Part shown: positions 1 to 33,578 of the stretch, piece by piece | How positions within the stretch are numbered: the stretch's first letter is position 1 | How the letters are laid out: each line of letters opens with the position of its first letter | Assembly: GCA_024291935.2 (NCBI GenBank) | Contig: CM044306.1 | Coordinates: 17,803,001 to 17,867,000 of the forward strand | From: Okapia johnstoni | Lineage: Eukaryota; Chordata; Mammalia; Artiodactyla; Giraffidae | DNA length: 64,000 nucleotides | Direction: 5' to 3' | Position numbers and translations under genes: made by a program | Notes under the pieces: generated by a model | What the model was told of the DNA's origin: nothing | Seen by the model: only the letters and a program-made list of their open reading frames with translations | Database searches by the model: none

Positions 1-9142
<9,142 letters not shown>

Positions 9143-10043
9143 GTTAGGGGATAGGAGCCTGGATAGGGCCAGGGAAGGTGACCCATGCATCTTCCTTTGG
9201 GGTGTCGAGCCATTAATACCAGCAAGTAGTAGCTGGAATGGGCAGTGTCTGACAGCCAAAGAATTGAGTTTTGGCTTGCAGGGGTGGTTTTAGATTTGAG
9301 GTTTGCTTTGGGTTTACTATCAGGGATTTTTTCCCCTTTTTCCTTTTCTGTTTGTCCCTCCTTCTCCTGTGTTTCTAGGCTAGGGAACACCAGTAAGTGC
9401 TACCCACCCCTCTTCGGCAACATCCCCAAACTGTCAAGTTTAGATACTCCCCTCCTCCCTCTACTTTTTATCCTCTGCACTTCTGTGTATAAATTTTAAA
9501 ACATTTTCCTCCTCTCTGGCTGGTGGGTTGTCCATCCAGTCCTGCCTTCTCAGTGTCTTTGACCTTGGTGACCTTATTTATCCCGGGTGAGGTGGAAAGG
9601 GAGTCTGACCTGGAACCAGATGCCACTCAGGCTGTCATTTGATCCACTTCCCACACAAACAGAGCCACACATTTGGCACTGTTGTCCTTTCTCCCTCATC
9701 CCAGAAGAGACATCTGCATATCCCAGAAAAGATCGTATCATGAATAGAAGCTGCAGAACAGAGAGGAGCTCATGTGTCTGAAGGGTGTATTTTCTTCTGT
9801 CATGTTGATGTTTCCTTCTTAATTTATAGGATTTTTTTAATGTAAAAAATTGCACTGAACTCTATAAACGTAAATGCTGCTTTTTGTAGCTCATATAAAA
9901 AAGGTTCCATATTTGTAGTATACTGCAATAATATTTTTTACATCCAGCTCTTTAAGTGATCCTTGTTCTGGTGGCTTTGTGTAAATATGTTTGCCCTAGG
10001 TGAATTAAGAAACTTTAAAGGTTATCAAATGAAAACAAAAAAA

Positions 10044-10049
10044 AATAAA
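10044..10049 (+). terminator. GPATCH8: Candidate proximal poly(A) signal, GPATCH8
   Basis: AATAAA within an A-rich run, about 900 bp after the stop codon and followed by a T-rich stretch. Confidence 0.45.
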
Positions 10050-11366
10050 GTATTTGTTTTCTGCTAGATGCAAAAATGACTAAGCATGTATATTTTATCA
10101 AGCTCATGTATTTTTTGAAGTTACAAACCATAAAAATGTTAAAAAGAGGAACATTGCTTAACTTTTTTTTTGCTGAGACATAATTTGCAGTAAGTGGTGC
10201 CGCCAGTACTGGGAGTTTTGAACTAACGGGCTGCAGTCAGCTAGGGGTGTTGAGGAATAGTTAGTTTTGACAGTCTCCCTTATGTGGTTCGCTGTTTCGT
10301 ACAGAGAAACTGGTGGGCCCCACAGAGGAGGAGAGAGAGATTCAAGAGCTTTATTCTCTGGAAGCAGTGAGATTCAAAGTGATGGTCCTGGGGGATTCCT
10401 GGGTTTCTGGGGTGCCTGTCCCAGGCAGTCCATTTGCCTTCCTAGTACTTAGCCCCCTCTGACAAAAACTTTTAATGTGCCTTTTGGGTTGACTAGAAAC
10501 TGAAGTAGAAGTAAACTGGAACGTGGTAGAGTTGGGATGGTCTTCCTCCTCTTCTTATTGAGAGGTGAGCACATATTTAGATTCTGCAGATTTTTTTTGC
10601 TTCATAGTTTCCATGCCTCTACCCAGCTTAGTTTAGGCAGTAAAGATTCCTTTTTTCTTTTCTCCCATGACACTTAGCAGAGGAAATACCACCTGAATTC
10701 CTCTTCCTCCTCTTCTTACCTTTGACCTGGCTCTCAGTCCTAATTAATACGATGGCCCAAAGGTGTTCATCTTGTAGATCTCATCTTCTTTGATGTAGTT
10801 AGAACTTCCCTGTTGGGCATTTCCCTACCTACTCCTGTGGCTAGAATTGGTTGGGTGGTCACCTGACAGGAAATATAAAACCCTGCGTACATGGGCCAGG
10901 GCTCCGCGTTCTGCCTTTCTTCTTCAATTTCCAAGACAGAAAGGCTTTGAGTTCATGTCGAGCAAGTGCTGGGCAAACGAAGACTCTGTTGAGCCTTCTA
11001 CCTGTTCAGTGCTCCTCATGTGATTCAGAAGCATCACTTTTTTGATAAATAGCACTGGAAAATGAAATCATCTGTTTGAAGTGAAGGGACTCATTTTTCT
11101 TTGCTTTCAGCTCATGTAAATATTTAAATACTACAGTATTAACATTTTTGTGCTGCTTCCCATTAGCGTGTAGATTGAGCCATACTCTGGCTGCCTCTCT
11201 ACCTTCCTGGGGGCAGTTTCCTTTAATTTCCACAATAGTGATTTTAAAATTAAAAAAAGGAAAATCAAGATAATCTATCCTTACTTACAAGCATAACAGA
11301 TTGTATTTAACTTTATCACATATGATAGAGAGATATACGCTGTAAAATTAGGGAAAGGAACTTTCT

Positions 11367-11372
11367 AATAAA
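11367..11372 (+). terminator. GPATCH8: Candidate distal poly(A) signal, GPATCH8
   Basis: AATAAA followed within 25-45 bp by a GT-rich element (GTCTGTCGTGATTGTTG). This gives a 3' UTR of about 2.25 kb. Confidence 0.55.
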
Positions 11373-11656
11373 CCAATGATTTGTGGAAACTTTAGAGTCT
11401 GTCGTGATTGTTGCCCCATCCACTCAGTGGGGAAGGGATAGAGTTATGGGTCACAAATAACATCTTATATGAAGTGGTCAAAGGATAGATTCTTATGAAC
11501 CAGCTGTTTATGATGTTTCGATTGTACTTCTCAAAACTCACCCTGCGCAAGTAGAGGGGAAAGGTTATGTTGTGGGAGGAAGTGAGGTAAAGTTGCTGTC
11601 AGTCTTATGTAGATGTCTTAGAATGTATACCTCTTTTCCACCAACTCTCCCAGATT

Positions 11657-11779
11657 ATTTTTTTTCTTTTTGGCTGCATTGAGTGGCATGCAGGATCTTA
11701 GTTCCCTGGCCAGGGATTGAATCTGTACCCCCTACAGCGGAAGGATGGAATCTTAATCACAACTACCAGGGAAGTCCCG
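11657..11779 (-). mobile_element. CHR-type SINE (reverse)
   Basis: Starts TTTTTTTCTTTTTGGCTGC, contains GGATCTTAGTTCCCTGGCC and the reversed B box, and ends ACCAGGGAAGTCCC. Confidence 0.85.
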
Positions 11780-12239
11780 ATTTGGGGGCTTTTGAGTGGA
11801 CTTCAGGGCAATGAGATGAATCACCTGCCTGGCCTTCCCCTCCAGAGTCCTGAGTCCTCCAGTACCAGTCCTGAGTTATTCTCAACCCTTTACTATGAGT
11901 ACAGTGCTAGAGAGCTACCTGGTAAAAGGAAGGATGTGCTAATTGTTACTGAGCAGATAAAATTATCTACTCTTCGTATGCAAAAGTCAGGGAAAATTGT
12001 GCATCAAATGCTGACCATAGTCCTGTAGTGATAATTAGTTTCCTCTCTTCAGCCTTTCAGGAAGGAACAGTACAGTGTCTTATTTCTATTTTCCTACTCT
12101 TACACAGTTGTATTCTCCCCTTGACGAAAGAGAAGCGATTCAACTTGAACCTTGGTTTGGATGCTCAGATCTGCCTGTTTCTCTAAAATAGCAAAATCCC
12201 CACCCCCAAATAAAGGATGTTAGAAAATGAAAAGTGGAA

Positions 12240-12350
12240 ATTCCCTGGTGGTCTGGTGGTTAGGACTCTGCATTTTCACCACCATGGCTTGGGTTCAGTC
12301 CCTAGTCAGGGAACTAAGATCCCCAAGTCTTGTGGCACAGCCAAAAAAAG
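12240..12350 (+). mobile_element. CHR-type SINE
   Basis: ATTCCCTGGTGGTCTGGTGG head and an A-rich tail. GAAAAGTGG occurs on both sides as a target-site duplication. Confidence 0.85.
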
Positions 12351-13160
12351 AAAAGTGGTGTTCTGAGCAGGCAAGGTGTCAGCAAAGAGGCAGACTGACC
12401 TGTAGAGATCCTCCATGTGAAGGTCTGTGTGGCTGCCTGATTACAGGAGGGGTTCTGCTACCTGCCTCAGCTGCCTGGGCTGCAACATGTAAGTTCTTCC
12501 TCCTCTACACCCTCAGTGACTAATTCAGGCCTTGTCAACCCTTTCCATTCTTGTTTGCCAGGGGTACCATCACCTCCTTATCACGTGTCTGAATTATTGC
12601 AGCCTTTTCCTGGCTGGCCTCCCTGACTCTAGGATCTACTGGATTTTCAGAATTGTGGTTCATTTAGTACTCAGTGCTTCCCAGTAAAATAGTAAACTCT
12701 TGAGAGGGCAGGGACCAGTTCTTACACTTCAATTCTTTTTTCTTAATCCCTTAGACTAGTGTTAGGAATTGAACACTTTCAGTAACATTTTGATTATATG
12801 TTCAAGAAAGATAAAGCAAAATACTATTAATAACAGGATTATGCATCAGGATTTAGCAAGGAAATATCAAAGATGATTTTTCTCTATATCCTCCACATTG
12901 TCTAGCTCACTGCCAGAGCCATGGTAGTTCAGTAATTGTTGACTTTATGAAGCCTTAACGTTCATTGAGAGATTCAAAGACTTAGGCTGATGGGATGAAA
13001 AAGGGAGAGCAATGTGCCAGCCCTCTGCCTACTGTCAACCCAGCTGTGTCCCCAACAGAACTCCCACAACGAATAGAATCTTAATTGAATATCAAAACTG
13101 TCTCTTCCGGAGTCTGATCCTATTTCAGTTAATGATACTACCATCCTACCAGCCAGCCAT

Positions 13161-13436
13161 GCTGCTGCTGCTGCTAAGTCGCTTCAGTCGTGTCCGACTC
13201 TGTGTGACCCCATAGATGGCAGCCCACAAGGCTCCGCTGTCCCTGGGATTCTCCAGGCAAGAACACTGGAGTGGGTTGCCATTTCCTTCTCCAATGCATG
13301 AAAGTGAAAAGTGAAAGTGAAGTCGCTCAGTCGTCTCCGACTCCTAGCAACCCCATGGACTGCAGCCTACCAGGCTCCTCCATCCATGGGATTTTCCAGG
13401 CAAGAGTACTGGAGTGGGGTGCCATTGCCTTCTCCG
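13161..13436 (-). mobile_element. Bov-A2 SINE (dimer) with exact target duplication
   Basis: It begins GCTGCTGCTGCTGCTAAGTC and contains two Bov-A monomers, each with a CTCCAGGCAAGA or TTTTCCAGGCAAGA block. A perfect 13-bp duplication, ACCAGCCAGCCAT, lies at 13148-13160 and 13437-13449. Reverse relative to the usual consensus. Confidence 0.92.
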
Positions 13437-13925
13437 ACCAGCCAGCCATAATAGCTCTGAATTACTTTTGACACCTCCCTACCACATGGCAGTTACTGAT
13501 CATGTAATCTCTGCCCTCTCCTTTGTTTCTGCCACCAGTACCCTGGTTCAGGCCTCATCACCTTTAACTGAGAGGATGGTAGGCACCATCCATCTGATCT
13601 TCCCACTAAGTCCTGCCTTTTCCAGTCCCTTCTATCCATAGGCAGCTAGTATAATTCTGATTGGAGCACCATTGATCATGTATCTTATTCTCTGACTTAT
13701 TAATAAAAAAAAAAAATCTATGATTCTCCATCTCTTATGGATTAAAGTTCAGATTTCTCAGACATTCAAGGACCTGCAGTGATGAGACCCCAGCCTTCAT
13801 TCCAGCCTCATGCCCCAGTCCTCCCCTGTGTTGACTACTTACCTTTCTCTATAACTGACCTCTGTGTTCTTCTGCTCTCTGTTATTTCCTGTGTTGAAAA
13901 ACCCCTTCATTCTCTGACAAAAGGC

Positions 13926-14108
13926 AATATAGTACAATGGTTAAGAACATGAATTCAAGCACAGCTGTGTTTGACACATAGTTTTTGCCACTCTGTGTAC
14001 ACTTGGACTATTTACCTAAAACTCTGTGCCACAGTTTTAGCATTTCTAAAATGGGCATAATAGTAGCTAATGCATAGGGTTGTTAGGAAGAAGCTGATAA
14101 TAAAAATG
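13926..14108 (+). repeat. MIR SINE
   Basis: ATAGTACAATGGTTAAGAAC opening, TCTGTGCCACAGTTTTAGCA core and GGGTTGTTAGGAAGAAG tail follow the MIR order. Confidence 0.7.
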
Positions 14109-14598
14109 ACTTCAGCTAGGCATCACCCCTATCTTTTTCAAGGCATTTACTATCCTCCTGCTGCAGTTATATGTGTTCATGTCATGTCTTAACTCTCTCA
14201 GGACTAAGTTTTTTAAGGATCCTTGACAGTTGTCTTTGTATCTCTTTACCACTCAATGCCTTGAACAGAATGAAAATTTATTAAAAACCTTGGTGAAGTG
14301 TGAGTTGATTTGGGGCTACACAGGGTACACCAGTATTACAGTTCCACTCAGTTGAGGACAGGGGGAGGGTGGAAGGTAAGTACACGACTAAGTATTACGT
14401 GCCTGCTGTGAGCTTGGCACTGGGAATTCAGCAGTGAAGGAGGCCCAGACTAAAGTTCAAGATGCTTCTAACCTAGAAAGGGATAGGATTTTGAGCTGTG
14501 TGAATTATGAGGACAAAGGTGGTGCTGAAGGGATTCCAGAATGGCCTGGGGGAGTTGGGCAGGATAAGATGATGGTTAAGTTTGATAAGAAAATGTAA

Positions 14599-14792
14599 CA
14601 GCCCTGGTAGTCCAGTGGAATCCATCTTACAATGCAGAGAACTTGGGTTCCATCCCTGGTTGGGAAACTTTAAGATCCTACACGCCGGGATCAACATTCC
14701 CACACCGCAACTACAGAATCCATGTGCCGCAAGGAAAGATCCCAGATGACGCAACTAAGACCCAACGCAGCCAAATAAATAAAATATTTAAA
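14599..14792 (+). mobile_element. CHR-type SINE (longer subtype)
   Basis: CAGCCCTGGTAGTCCAGTGG head, degraded B box, CGCAACTAAGACCCAACGCA tail region and an A-rich end. AAGAAAAT-type duplications flank it. Confidence 0.8.
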
Positions 14793-15520
14793 AAGAAAAT
14801 ATGAGCAAAAGCAGTGTGACTATGTTCTTTACCCCAGCAGATCTCTTAAATTTCCTTCCTGACAACCTGCTTTTTTGGGAAGACAATGCAGTGCCAGTAA
14901 GACTTGCTTGGCACTCCTCGTCCTCTGAACATCCATTTAAAAATGCCCTTTCTGCTCAAAACTATTCCTTTTCTTTCCACCGTGTGAGCCTGCATTTGTA
15001 TCTTCAATCCTCAGTGCCTGCTGCTATTCAGTCTGTCAGCAGTGCCTACAGTATATTGGGTTCTTGGCTAGGTCCTGGGGCACCAGAAAGGAACCTCATT
15101 CTCAAGGGACCCGTGGACAAAATCCAGTGAACAGACCGTGACTAAGCAGTGTGATCAGTGCCGCACCTCTGTGTGTTAACCCCAGAGTGCCAGCCCGAGG
15201 AATTGAGGGAGGCATCCCCTAGGCAATGACCCCATTAGAATCAAGTCTTAGTGATTGGACAAGAGCTCTGTCACCCAAGAAGGAGTTAGACCTGCCTTCA
15301 ACTGAACAGCTGGTGCAAATCTCAGAGCCTGTGAGCCAGAACACCCTGGGATGACTCCACTTTATCCCCATCTCCTCCCTTCAGCCAGGATCCATTCACC
15401 ACCCCTCCCCCAGCACTGGCTACATTGCTGTGGCCACATTAAGACTTGGCCCCAGATGGAGGATGAGTGAGGAAGCTGTTGTGCCAATATGACCGAGTGA
15501 AGCCACCAAAGGTCCTAGAA

Positions 15521-15600
15521 GGAGGAAGTGGATAAGTGCCTTATCCTTTTAAGGATACAGCAGCCTCAGTTCTTATCAGGGGCCAGGAGCTTCCTCACTC
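15521..15600 (+). promoter_or_regulatory. ITGA2B: Distal GATA/ETS cluster upstream of ITGA2B
   Basis: Contains a GGAAGTG ETS-type core, then the perfect inverted repeat GGATAAGTGCCTTATCC (15530-15546) with two opposed GATA sites, a third GATA site (CTTATC, 15572-15577) and an ETS-like CTTCCT at about 15590. It lies about 425-470 bp before the inferred start of transcription. Human ITGA2B has a GATA-1 enhancer at about -463; equating the two is inference from position and content. Confidence 0.6.
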
Positions 15601-15944
15601 CTTCCCCCACTTCTGACCAAGTCACAATGTGCCTCCACAGCGCAGGAAACTGTGTGGGGGGAGAAGGACCTATAGAACTGGGCTAGAGTGGAGGCGTTGG
15701 CACATCCCAAGCAGGAAGCAATGGCGGTTTAGACTAGCGTGGAGGTAGGAGGAATGGAATGAAGATTCAAGAGACTGTTGAAGAGCACAACCAGCAAGAC
15801 TTGATGATAAAATAAGTTCAAGAAAAGGGAAGAATTGGCTTTCAGCCATAAGCATCCACCCCCAGGATGGACTTACCCTCTTCCCAGAAACCCTAGAAAC
15901 CAAATAGCCCAAGACTTTGCCTACTACTCAGCAAGTGGGTTTCA

Positions 15945-16005
15945 GCTTGATAAGAAAAGACTTCCTGTGGTGGAACTGAAAGAGGAAGCCACTAACCCAT
16001 TACTG
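15945..16005 (+). promoter_or_regulatory. ITGA2B: ITGA2B proximal promoter (GATA + ETS)
   Basis: TGATAAG at 15948-15954 is followed directly by ACTTCCTG (ETS core) at 15960-15967. This spacing matches the megakaryocyte GATA-1/ETS proximal promoter of mammalian ITGA2B. No TATA box is seen. The start site is inferred near 15999, giving a 5' UTR of about 32 nt before the ATG at 16031, which has a strong context (A at -3, G at +4). Confidence 0.8.
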
Positions 16006-16030
16006 CCTAGGAGGCTGTGGGAGAAGGAAC

Positions 16031-29029
<12,999 letters not shown>

Positions 29030-29123
29030 TGAGCCCACACATCTCTGTCCTGGCAGCAAGGCTGGGTGTGATGTTGTGTCCCTTCTCCAACGAGTGCCCC
29101 CCATCTCTGGTTGCCCGAGGCTG

Positions 29124-29205
29124 GGAGAGTGACATTCTAATAGTGGAGATGGAGATCAGATGGACCCTGAGTCATCTACTTGGGCCACCATCTCTCTCTG
29201 CCTCC
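29124..29205 (-). repeat. Inverted repeat, right arm (ITGA2B 3' UTR)
   Basis: Contains ATTCTAATAGTGGAGATGGA and TCAGATGGACCCTGAG, the complement of the intron-29 arm. It sits in the 3' UTR and is therefore probably the ancestral copy. Confidence 0.85.
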
Positions 29206-29255
29206 TGATGTCCTCTCCCTCCCATCAGAGCTGAGTCACCCCTCTCCTGCTGCCT

Positions 29256-29261
29256 AATAAA
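29256..29261 (+). terminator. ITGA2B: ITGA2B poly(A) signal
   Basis: AATAAA in CTGCCTAATAAACAACTTGG, about 230 bp after the stop. The context matches other mammalian ITGA2B genes. Confidence 0.88.
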
Positions 29262-29686
29262 CAACTTGGACCCCACCTCCGCAGCATGCTGCCTCTTCTT
29301 GGGGGTCAGAAAAGGAGAGGGGCCTGAGGTGATGTTTGGGCTGAGGAATCTAGGACTGGAAGAAGTGTGAGCAGAGAGGTCTCTGCCAGGGTTAGGGTGC
29401 AAATTACTGTCTTTGGGGAGTATCAGGAGCTAGAGAGTGGAACGAGGGAAAAGGGATGGCAGAGCCTCCAAGTGAGACTGGAGGGGGATGGGGTGTCTGA
29501 GGGTGGTTGGGTGAGGGGGGAGGGGTTGGGCGCATCAGAAAAGGGAGGCTGAGTCCCTGGTGGGTGAATTTAAACAATATTTTTTTCCATGATCTTGGAG
29601 GAAATAAACCCCAAGATGAGTTGAGAGTTGGGGAAGTAATACGCTGTCTCCACTCTCATAAAAGAAGGTCCTTAAAGCTGTATTCT

Positions 29687-29860
29687 GGGATTTCCTTGGT
29701 GTTCCAGTGGTTAAGACTCACCTTCCAATGCATGGAGTGTGGGTTTGATTTCTGGTGGGGGAGCTAAGAGCCCACATGCCTTGTGGTCAAAGAATCAAAA
29801 CATGAAACAGAAGCAATGCTGTAACAAATTCTGTAAAGAGAAAACAAATGGTCCATATAA
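29687..29860 (+). mobile_element. CHR-type SINE
   Basis: GGGATTTCCTTGGTGTTCCA head, degraded B box, and a tail GCAATGCTGTAACAAATTCT that also occurs in the element at 48019. Confidence 0.8.
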
Positions 29861-29877
29861 AAATGTTTTGTAGGATT

Positions 29878-30092
29878 TATTTATTATTTTTTTTTTATTT
29901 TTGGCTACACGTGGGCTTTCTCTAGTTGCGGGGAGCCAGGACTACTTTTCCTTGCAGTGACCTGGGCTTCAGTAGTTGTGGCACACAGACATAGTTGCTT
30001 CCAGACATGTGGGATCTTCCCTGACCAGGGATGGAATCCATGTCCCCCCACTGGCAGAGGGATTCTTAATCACTAGACCACCAGGGAAGCCA
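29878..30092 (-). mobile_element. CHR-type SINE, long subtype (reverse)
   Basis: T-run, GGGCTTTCTCTAGTTGC, GGGCTTCAGTAGTTGTGGC, ATGTGGGATCTTCCCTGACC, ending ACCAGGGAAGCC. Confidence 0.8.
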
Positions 30093-30409
30093 AGCCCCCA
30101 AAAAATCTTTAAAAAAAAAAGCTGTTCAGAGTGAGGAGGGGCAGAGCGAGGCTGCGTAAGCACTCAGTCTGAGGAAGGCAGAGTTTCAGCAGGGACAGAC
30201 AAGCAGGCATTGCTCTCTGGCTACCCTGCTGATAGTTGTTCCTTCTTCCCCACTAAGGGGAGGGGTCTTTAGTTTGGAATGAGGGCCCAGGCAGGGCGCT
30301 TGCAGGAGAGCTCAGAGTGGAACACAATCATCCCACCGTGGAGGCTGGAGCCAGTGATTAGTGGGGGTTGGGGGTGCGGGGGGTCCTCCTGGAGTCCTGA
30401 GAGATGTGT

Positions 30410-30692
30410 TGGTTCATGAATTTAGTAAATATTTATGGAGCACGTACCATGTGCCTAGTCCTGTTCCAGTGCTAGGATGGAGCAAGGGATAAAACAAAGT
30501 CCCTGAGCTCATGGAACTTACATTGAACCAGCAGGAAAGAACAAACAAACTATTGTATGATCAGTGGGGGTCAAAGTAAGGATAAGGAGACAGTGATTGA
30601 ATAAAAGGTGTTGGGAGAGGGCTGATATTTTAGGGAAAGTGGTCAGGGAAAGCCTCTGTGATGAGATGAGCAGAGAGATGAATGAAGACATT
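30410..30692 (+). repeat. L2 LINE fragment (5' side of BovB)
   Basis: ATGAATTTAGTAAATATTTA, GTGCCTAGTCCTGTTCCAGT, CTGAGCTCATGGAACTTACA and GGAAAGCCTCTGTGATGAGA follow the L2 order. The match resumes after the BovB. Confidence 0.6.
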
Positions 30693-32681
30693 CAAGGGAT
30701 TAGATCTGACAGACAGAGTGCCTGAAGAACCAGGGATGGAGGTTCGTGACATTGTACAGGAGGCAGTGATCAAGACTATCTCCAAGAAAAAGAAGTGCAA
30801 AAAGGCAAAATGGTTGTCTGAGGAGGCCTTACAAATAGCTGAGAAAAGAAGAGAAGCTAAAGGCAAAGGAAAAAAGGAAATATATACCCATTTGAATTCA
30901 GAGTTCCAAAGAATAGCAAGGAGAGATAAGAAAGCCATCTTCAGTGATCAATGCAATGAAATAGAGGAAAACAATAGAATGGGAAAGACTAGAGATCTCT
31001 TCAAGAAAATTAGAGATACCAAGGGAACATTTCATGCAAAGATGGGTACAATAAAGGACAGAAATGGTATGGACCTAACAGAAGCAGAAGATATTAAGTG
31101 GCAAGAATACACAGAACTGTACAAAAAAAATCTTCATGAACAAGATAACCACAACGGTGTGATCACTCACCTACAGCCAGACATCCTGGAATGTGAAGTC
31201 AAGTGGGCCTTAGGAAGCATCACTACTAACAAAGCTAGTGGAGGTGATGGAATTCCAGTTGAGCTACTTCAAATCCTAAAAGATGATGTGAAAGTGCTGC
31301 ACTCAATATGCCAGCAAACTCGGAAAACTCAGTAGTGGCCACAGACTGGAAAAGGTCAGTTTTCATCCCAATCCCAAAGAAAGGCAATGCCAAAGAATGT
31401 TCAAACTACCGCACAACTGCACTCATCTCACATACTAGTAAAGTAATGCTCAAAATTCTCCAAGACAGGCTTCAACAGTACATGAATCATGAACTTCCAG
31501 ATGTTCAAGCTGGATTTAGAAAAGGCAGAGATCAAATTGCCAACATCTGTTGGATCATCGAAAAAGCAAGACAGTTCCAGAAAAACATCTACTTCTGCTT
31601 TATTGACTATGCCAAAGCCTTTGACCGTGTGGATCACAACAAACTGTGGAAAATTCTTAAAGAGATGGGAACACCAGACCACCTTACCTGCCTCCTGAGA
31701 AATCTGTATGCAGGTCAAGAAGCCACAGTTAGAACTGGACATCGAACAACAGACTGGTTCCAAATTGGGAAAGGAACATGTCAAGGCTGTATATTGTCAC
31801 CCGGCTTATTTAACTTATATGCCGAATACATCATGCAAAATTGCATGATGCCTGACTGGATGAAGCACAAGCTGGAGTCAAGATGGCTGGGAGAAATATC
31901 AGTAACCTCAGATATGCAAATGATACCACCCTTCTGGCAGAAAGCGAAGAATTAAAGAGCCTCCTGATGAAAGTGAAAGAGGAGAGTGAAAAAGTTGGCT
32001 TAAAACTCAACATTAAGAAAACTAAGATCACGGCATCTGTTCCCATTCCTTCATGGCGAATAGATGGGGAAACAATGGAAACAATGAGAGACTTTATTTT
32101 GGGGGCCTCCAAAATCACTGCAGATGGTGACTGCAGCCATGAAATTAAAAGACGCTTGCTCCTTGGAAGAAAAGCTATGACCAACCTAGACAGCATATTA
32201 AAAAGCAGAGACATTACTTTGCCAACAAAGGTCAGTCTAGTCAAAGCTGTCATTTTTCCAGTAGTCATGTATGGATGTGAGAGTTGGAACATAAAGAAAG
32301 CTGAGCACCGAAGAATTGATGCTTTTGACCTGTGGTGTTGAAGAAGACTCTTGAGAGTCCCTGGGACTTCAAGGAGATCAAACCAGTCAATCCTAAAGGA
32401 AATCAATCTTGAATATTCATTGGAAGAACTGATGCTGAAGCTGAAACCCCAATACTTTGGCCACCCGATGTGAAGAACTGATTCACTGGAAAAGACCCTG
32501 ATGCTGGGAAAGATTGAAGGCAAGAGAAGGAGACGACAGAGAATGAGATGGTTGGATGGCATCACTGATTCGCTGGACATGAGTTTGCATAAGGTCCAGG
32601 AGTTGGTGATGGACAGGGAAGCCTGGCATGCTGCAGTCCATGGGGTCGCAGAGTCAGACATGACTGAGCGACTGAACTGAA
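30693..32681 (+). mobile_element. BovB (RTE-clade) LINE, 5'-truncated and inactivated
   Basis: About 2 kb encoding the C-terminal endonuclease edge, reverse transcriptase and tail of the RTE protein. Open pieces lie in three frames: 30682-31335, 31308-31955 and 31883-32341. Recognisable motifs are FIDYAKAFDRVDH (31594-31632), GKGTCQGCILSP, and the catalytic box, which reads YAND instead of YADD (31913-31924). Two frameshifts and a stop at 32339-32341 (in what is normally a Trp-rich stretch) make it dead. The 3' end runs ...ATGACTGAGCGACTGAACTG. Full-length BovB is about 3.2 kb, so the 5' third is missing. BovB is a well-known horizontally transferred ruminant/squamate element. Confidence 0.93.
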
Positions 32682-32890
32682 CAGAAAAGGCCTGAAGTGG
32701 GAGCAGGCTTGATGTATTCAAGCAAAAGAAAGGAGACCCTTGGGCTGTAGGCAGGCGAGGAATCCAGATGAAGTCAGGGGTGGGGGCAGGCATGAAGCAG
32801 TTTGCAGCCATGCGGAAGAACTTTGGACTTGATGCTGAGTGTTGGGGGAAGCCATTGATGGACAGACTTACACACAAGAGCTGATGGCAT
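32682..32890 (+). repeat. L2 LINE fragment (3' side of BovB)
   Basis: AAAAGGCCTGAAGTGGGAGC and TTGATGTATTCAAGCAAAAG continue the L2 interrupted at 30692. Confidence 0.55.
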
Positions 32891-33483
32891 TTGATTTTAC
32901 CCAAAGGGGTAAAAGGTAAATTATGTTAAGAGAACAACTTGACATCCATGCATGGCAGGTTCCAGAACAGGTTTCTTCATGGGTGACTGTGACCATTTAG
33001 GAAAAGATTAAGCTGTGATCCTTGAATAGCAGCCAAACCCTCTCTTCCCTTCGCCATTGTAATTGGATGGCCCCAGACAATTTATCTTGATCCAGCAAAG
33101 CATTTGGCATTTGTCCTTATAAACAAGACAGAAATGTGACCTGGATGATAGAGATACGGATTTTAAACTGAACAATTTTGATAAAGCAGAGGCAATCTCT
33201 GTGGGGGCGTCCCTAAGCCCCTCCTTGGGCTGCCTGGTATTGCCATGAGTCCCGTGAATGGAGGCAGCAAAGCTGCTTTCACCCTGCAGATGGCTGCTGG
33301 CTGAGAGGCAGCTCCAATACAATGGGTGATGAAGCAGATTCAAGGCAGCCTTGACAGATTGTAAAGTTGGGTTGAAACCAACAAGATGAAATTCACCAGG
33401 AATGAGTGCTAAATCCTGTGTTGAGGTTGTGAAAAAAATTGGTTACATAAGAATTAGACGGGGGTAAATATGAATAGATGGAA

Positions 33484-33578
33484 ATTTGTGAGAAAGAAAG
33501 AAAAAGGGATAGAGGGAGGGAGGAAGGGAGAATGAGAGAGAGAGGAAGGGAAGGAGGGAGGAAAAGAGAGAAAGAATC
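33484..33578. repeat. Purine-rich low-complexity tract (GA/GGGA)
   Basis: About 95 bases almost wholly G and A on the plus strand, with GAAA, GGGA and GAGA units. The 60-residue Lys/Glu/Arg-rich frame across it is not a gene. Confidence 0.8.

Larger units (their letters stand above)
9143..11394 (+). other. GPATCH8: GPATCH8 3' UTR
   Basis: Non-coding sequence following the GPATCH8 stop. It ends at one of two candidate poly(A) signals, AATAAA at 10044-10049 or AATAAA at 11367-11372. The distal one is followed by a GT-rich stretch (11397-11416) and fits the long 3' UTR known for mammalian GPATCH8. No interspersed SINE is obvious inside. Confidence 0.65.
11395..15500. other. GPATCH8-ITGA2B intergenic region
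   Basis: No gene seen. It holds CHR SINEs (11657, 12240, 14599), a Bov-A2 (13161), an MIR (13926) and scattered L2-like pieces near 12600-12790, 13500-13925 and 14120-14310. The L2-like calls rest on phrases such as the AAACTCTTGAGAGGGCAGGGA type and are weak. Confidence 0.6.
29030..29280 (+). other. ITGA2B: ITGA2B 3' UTR
   Basis: Short 3' UTR after the stop at 29027-29029, with the poly(A) signal at 29256-29261. It contains the right arm of the inverted repeat. Confidence 0.8.
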
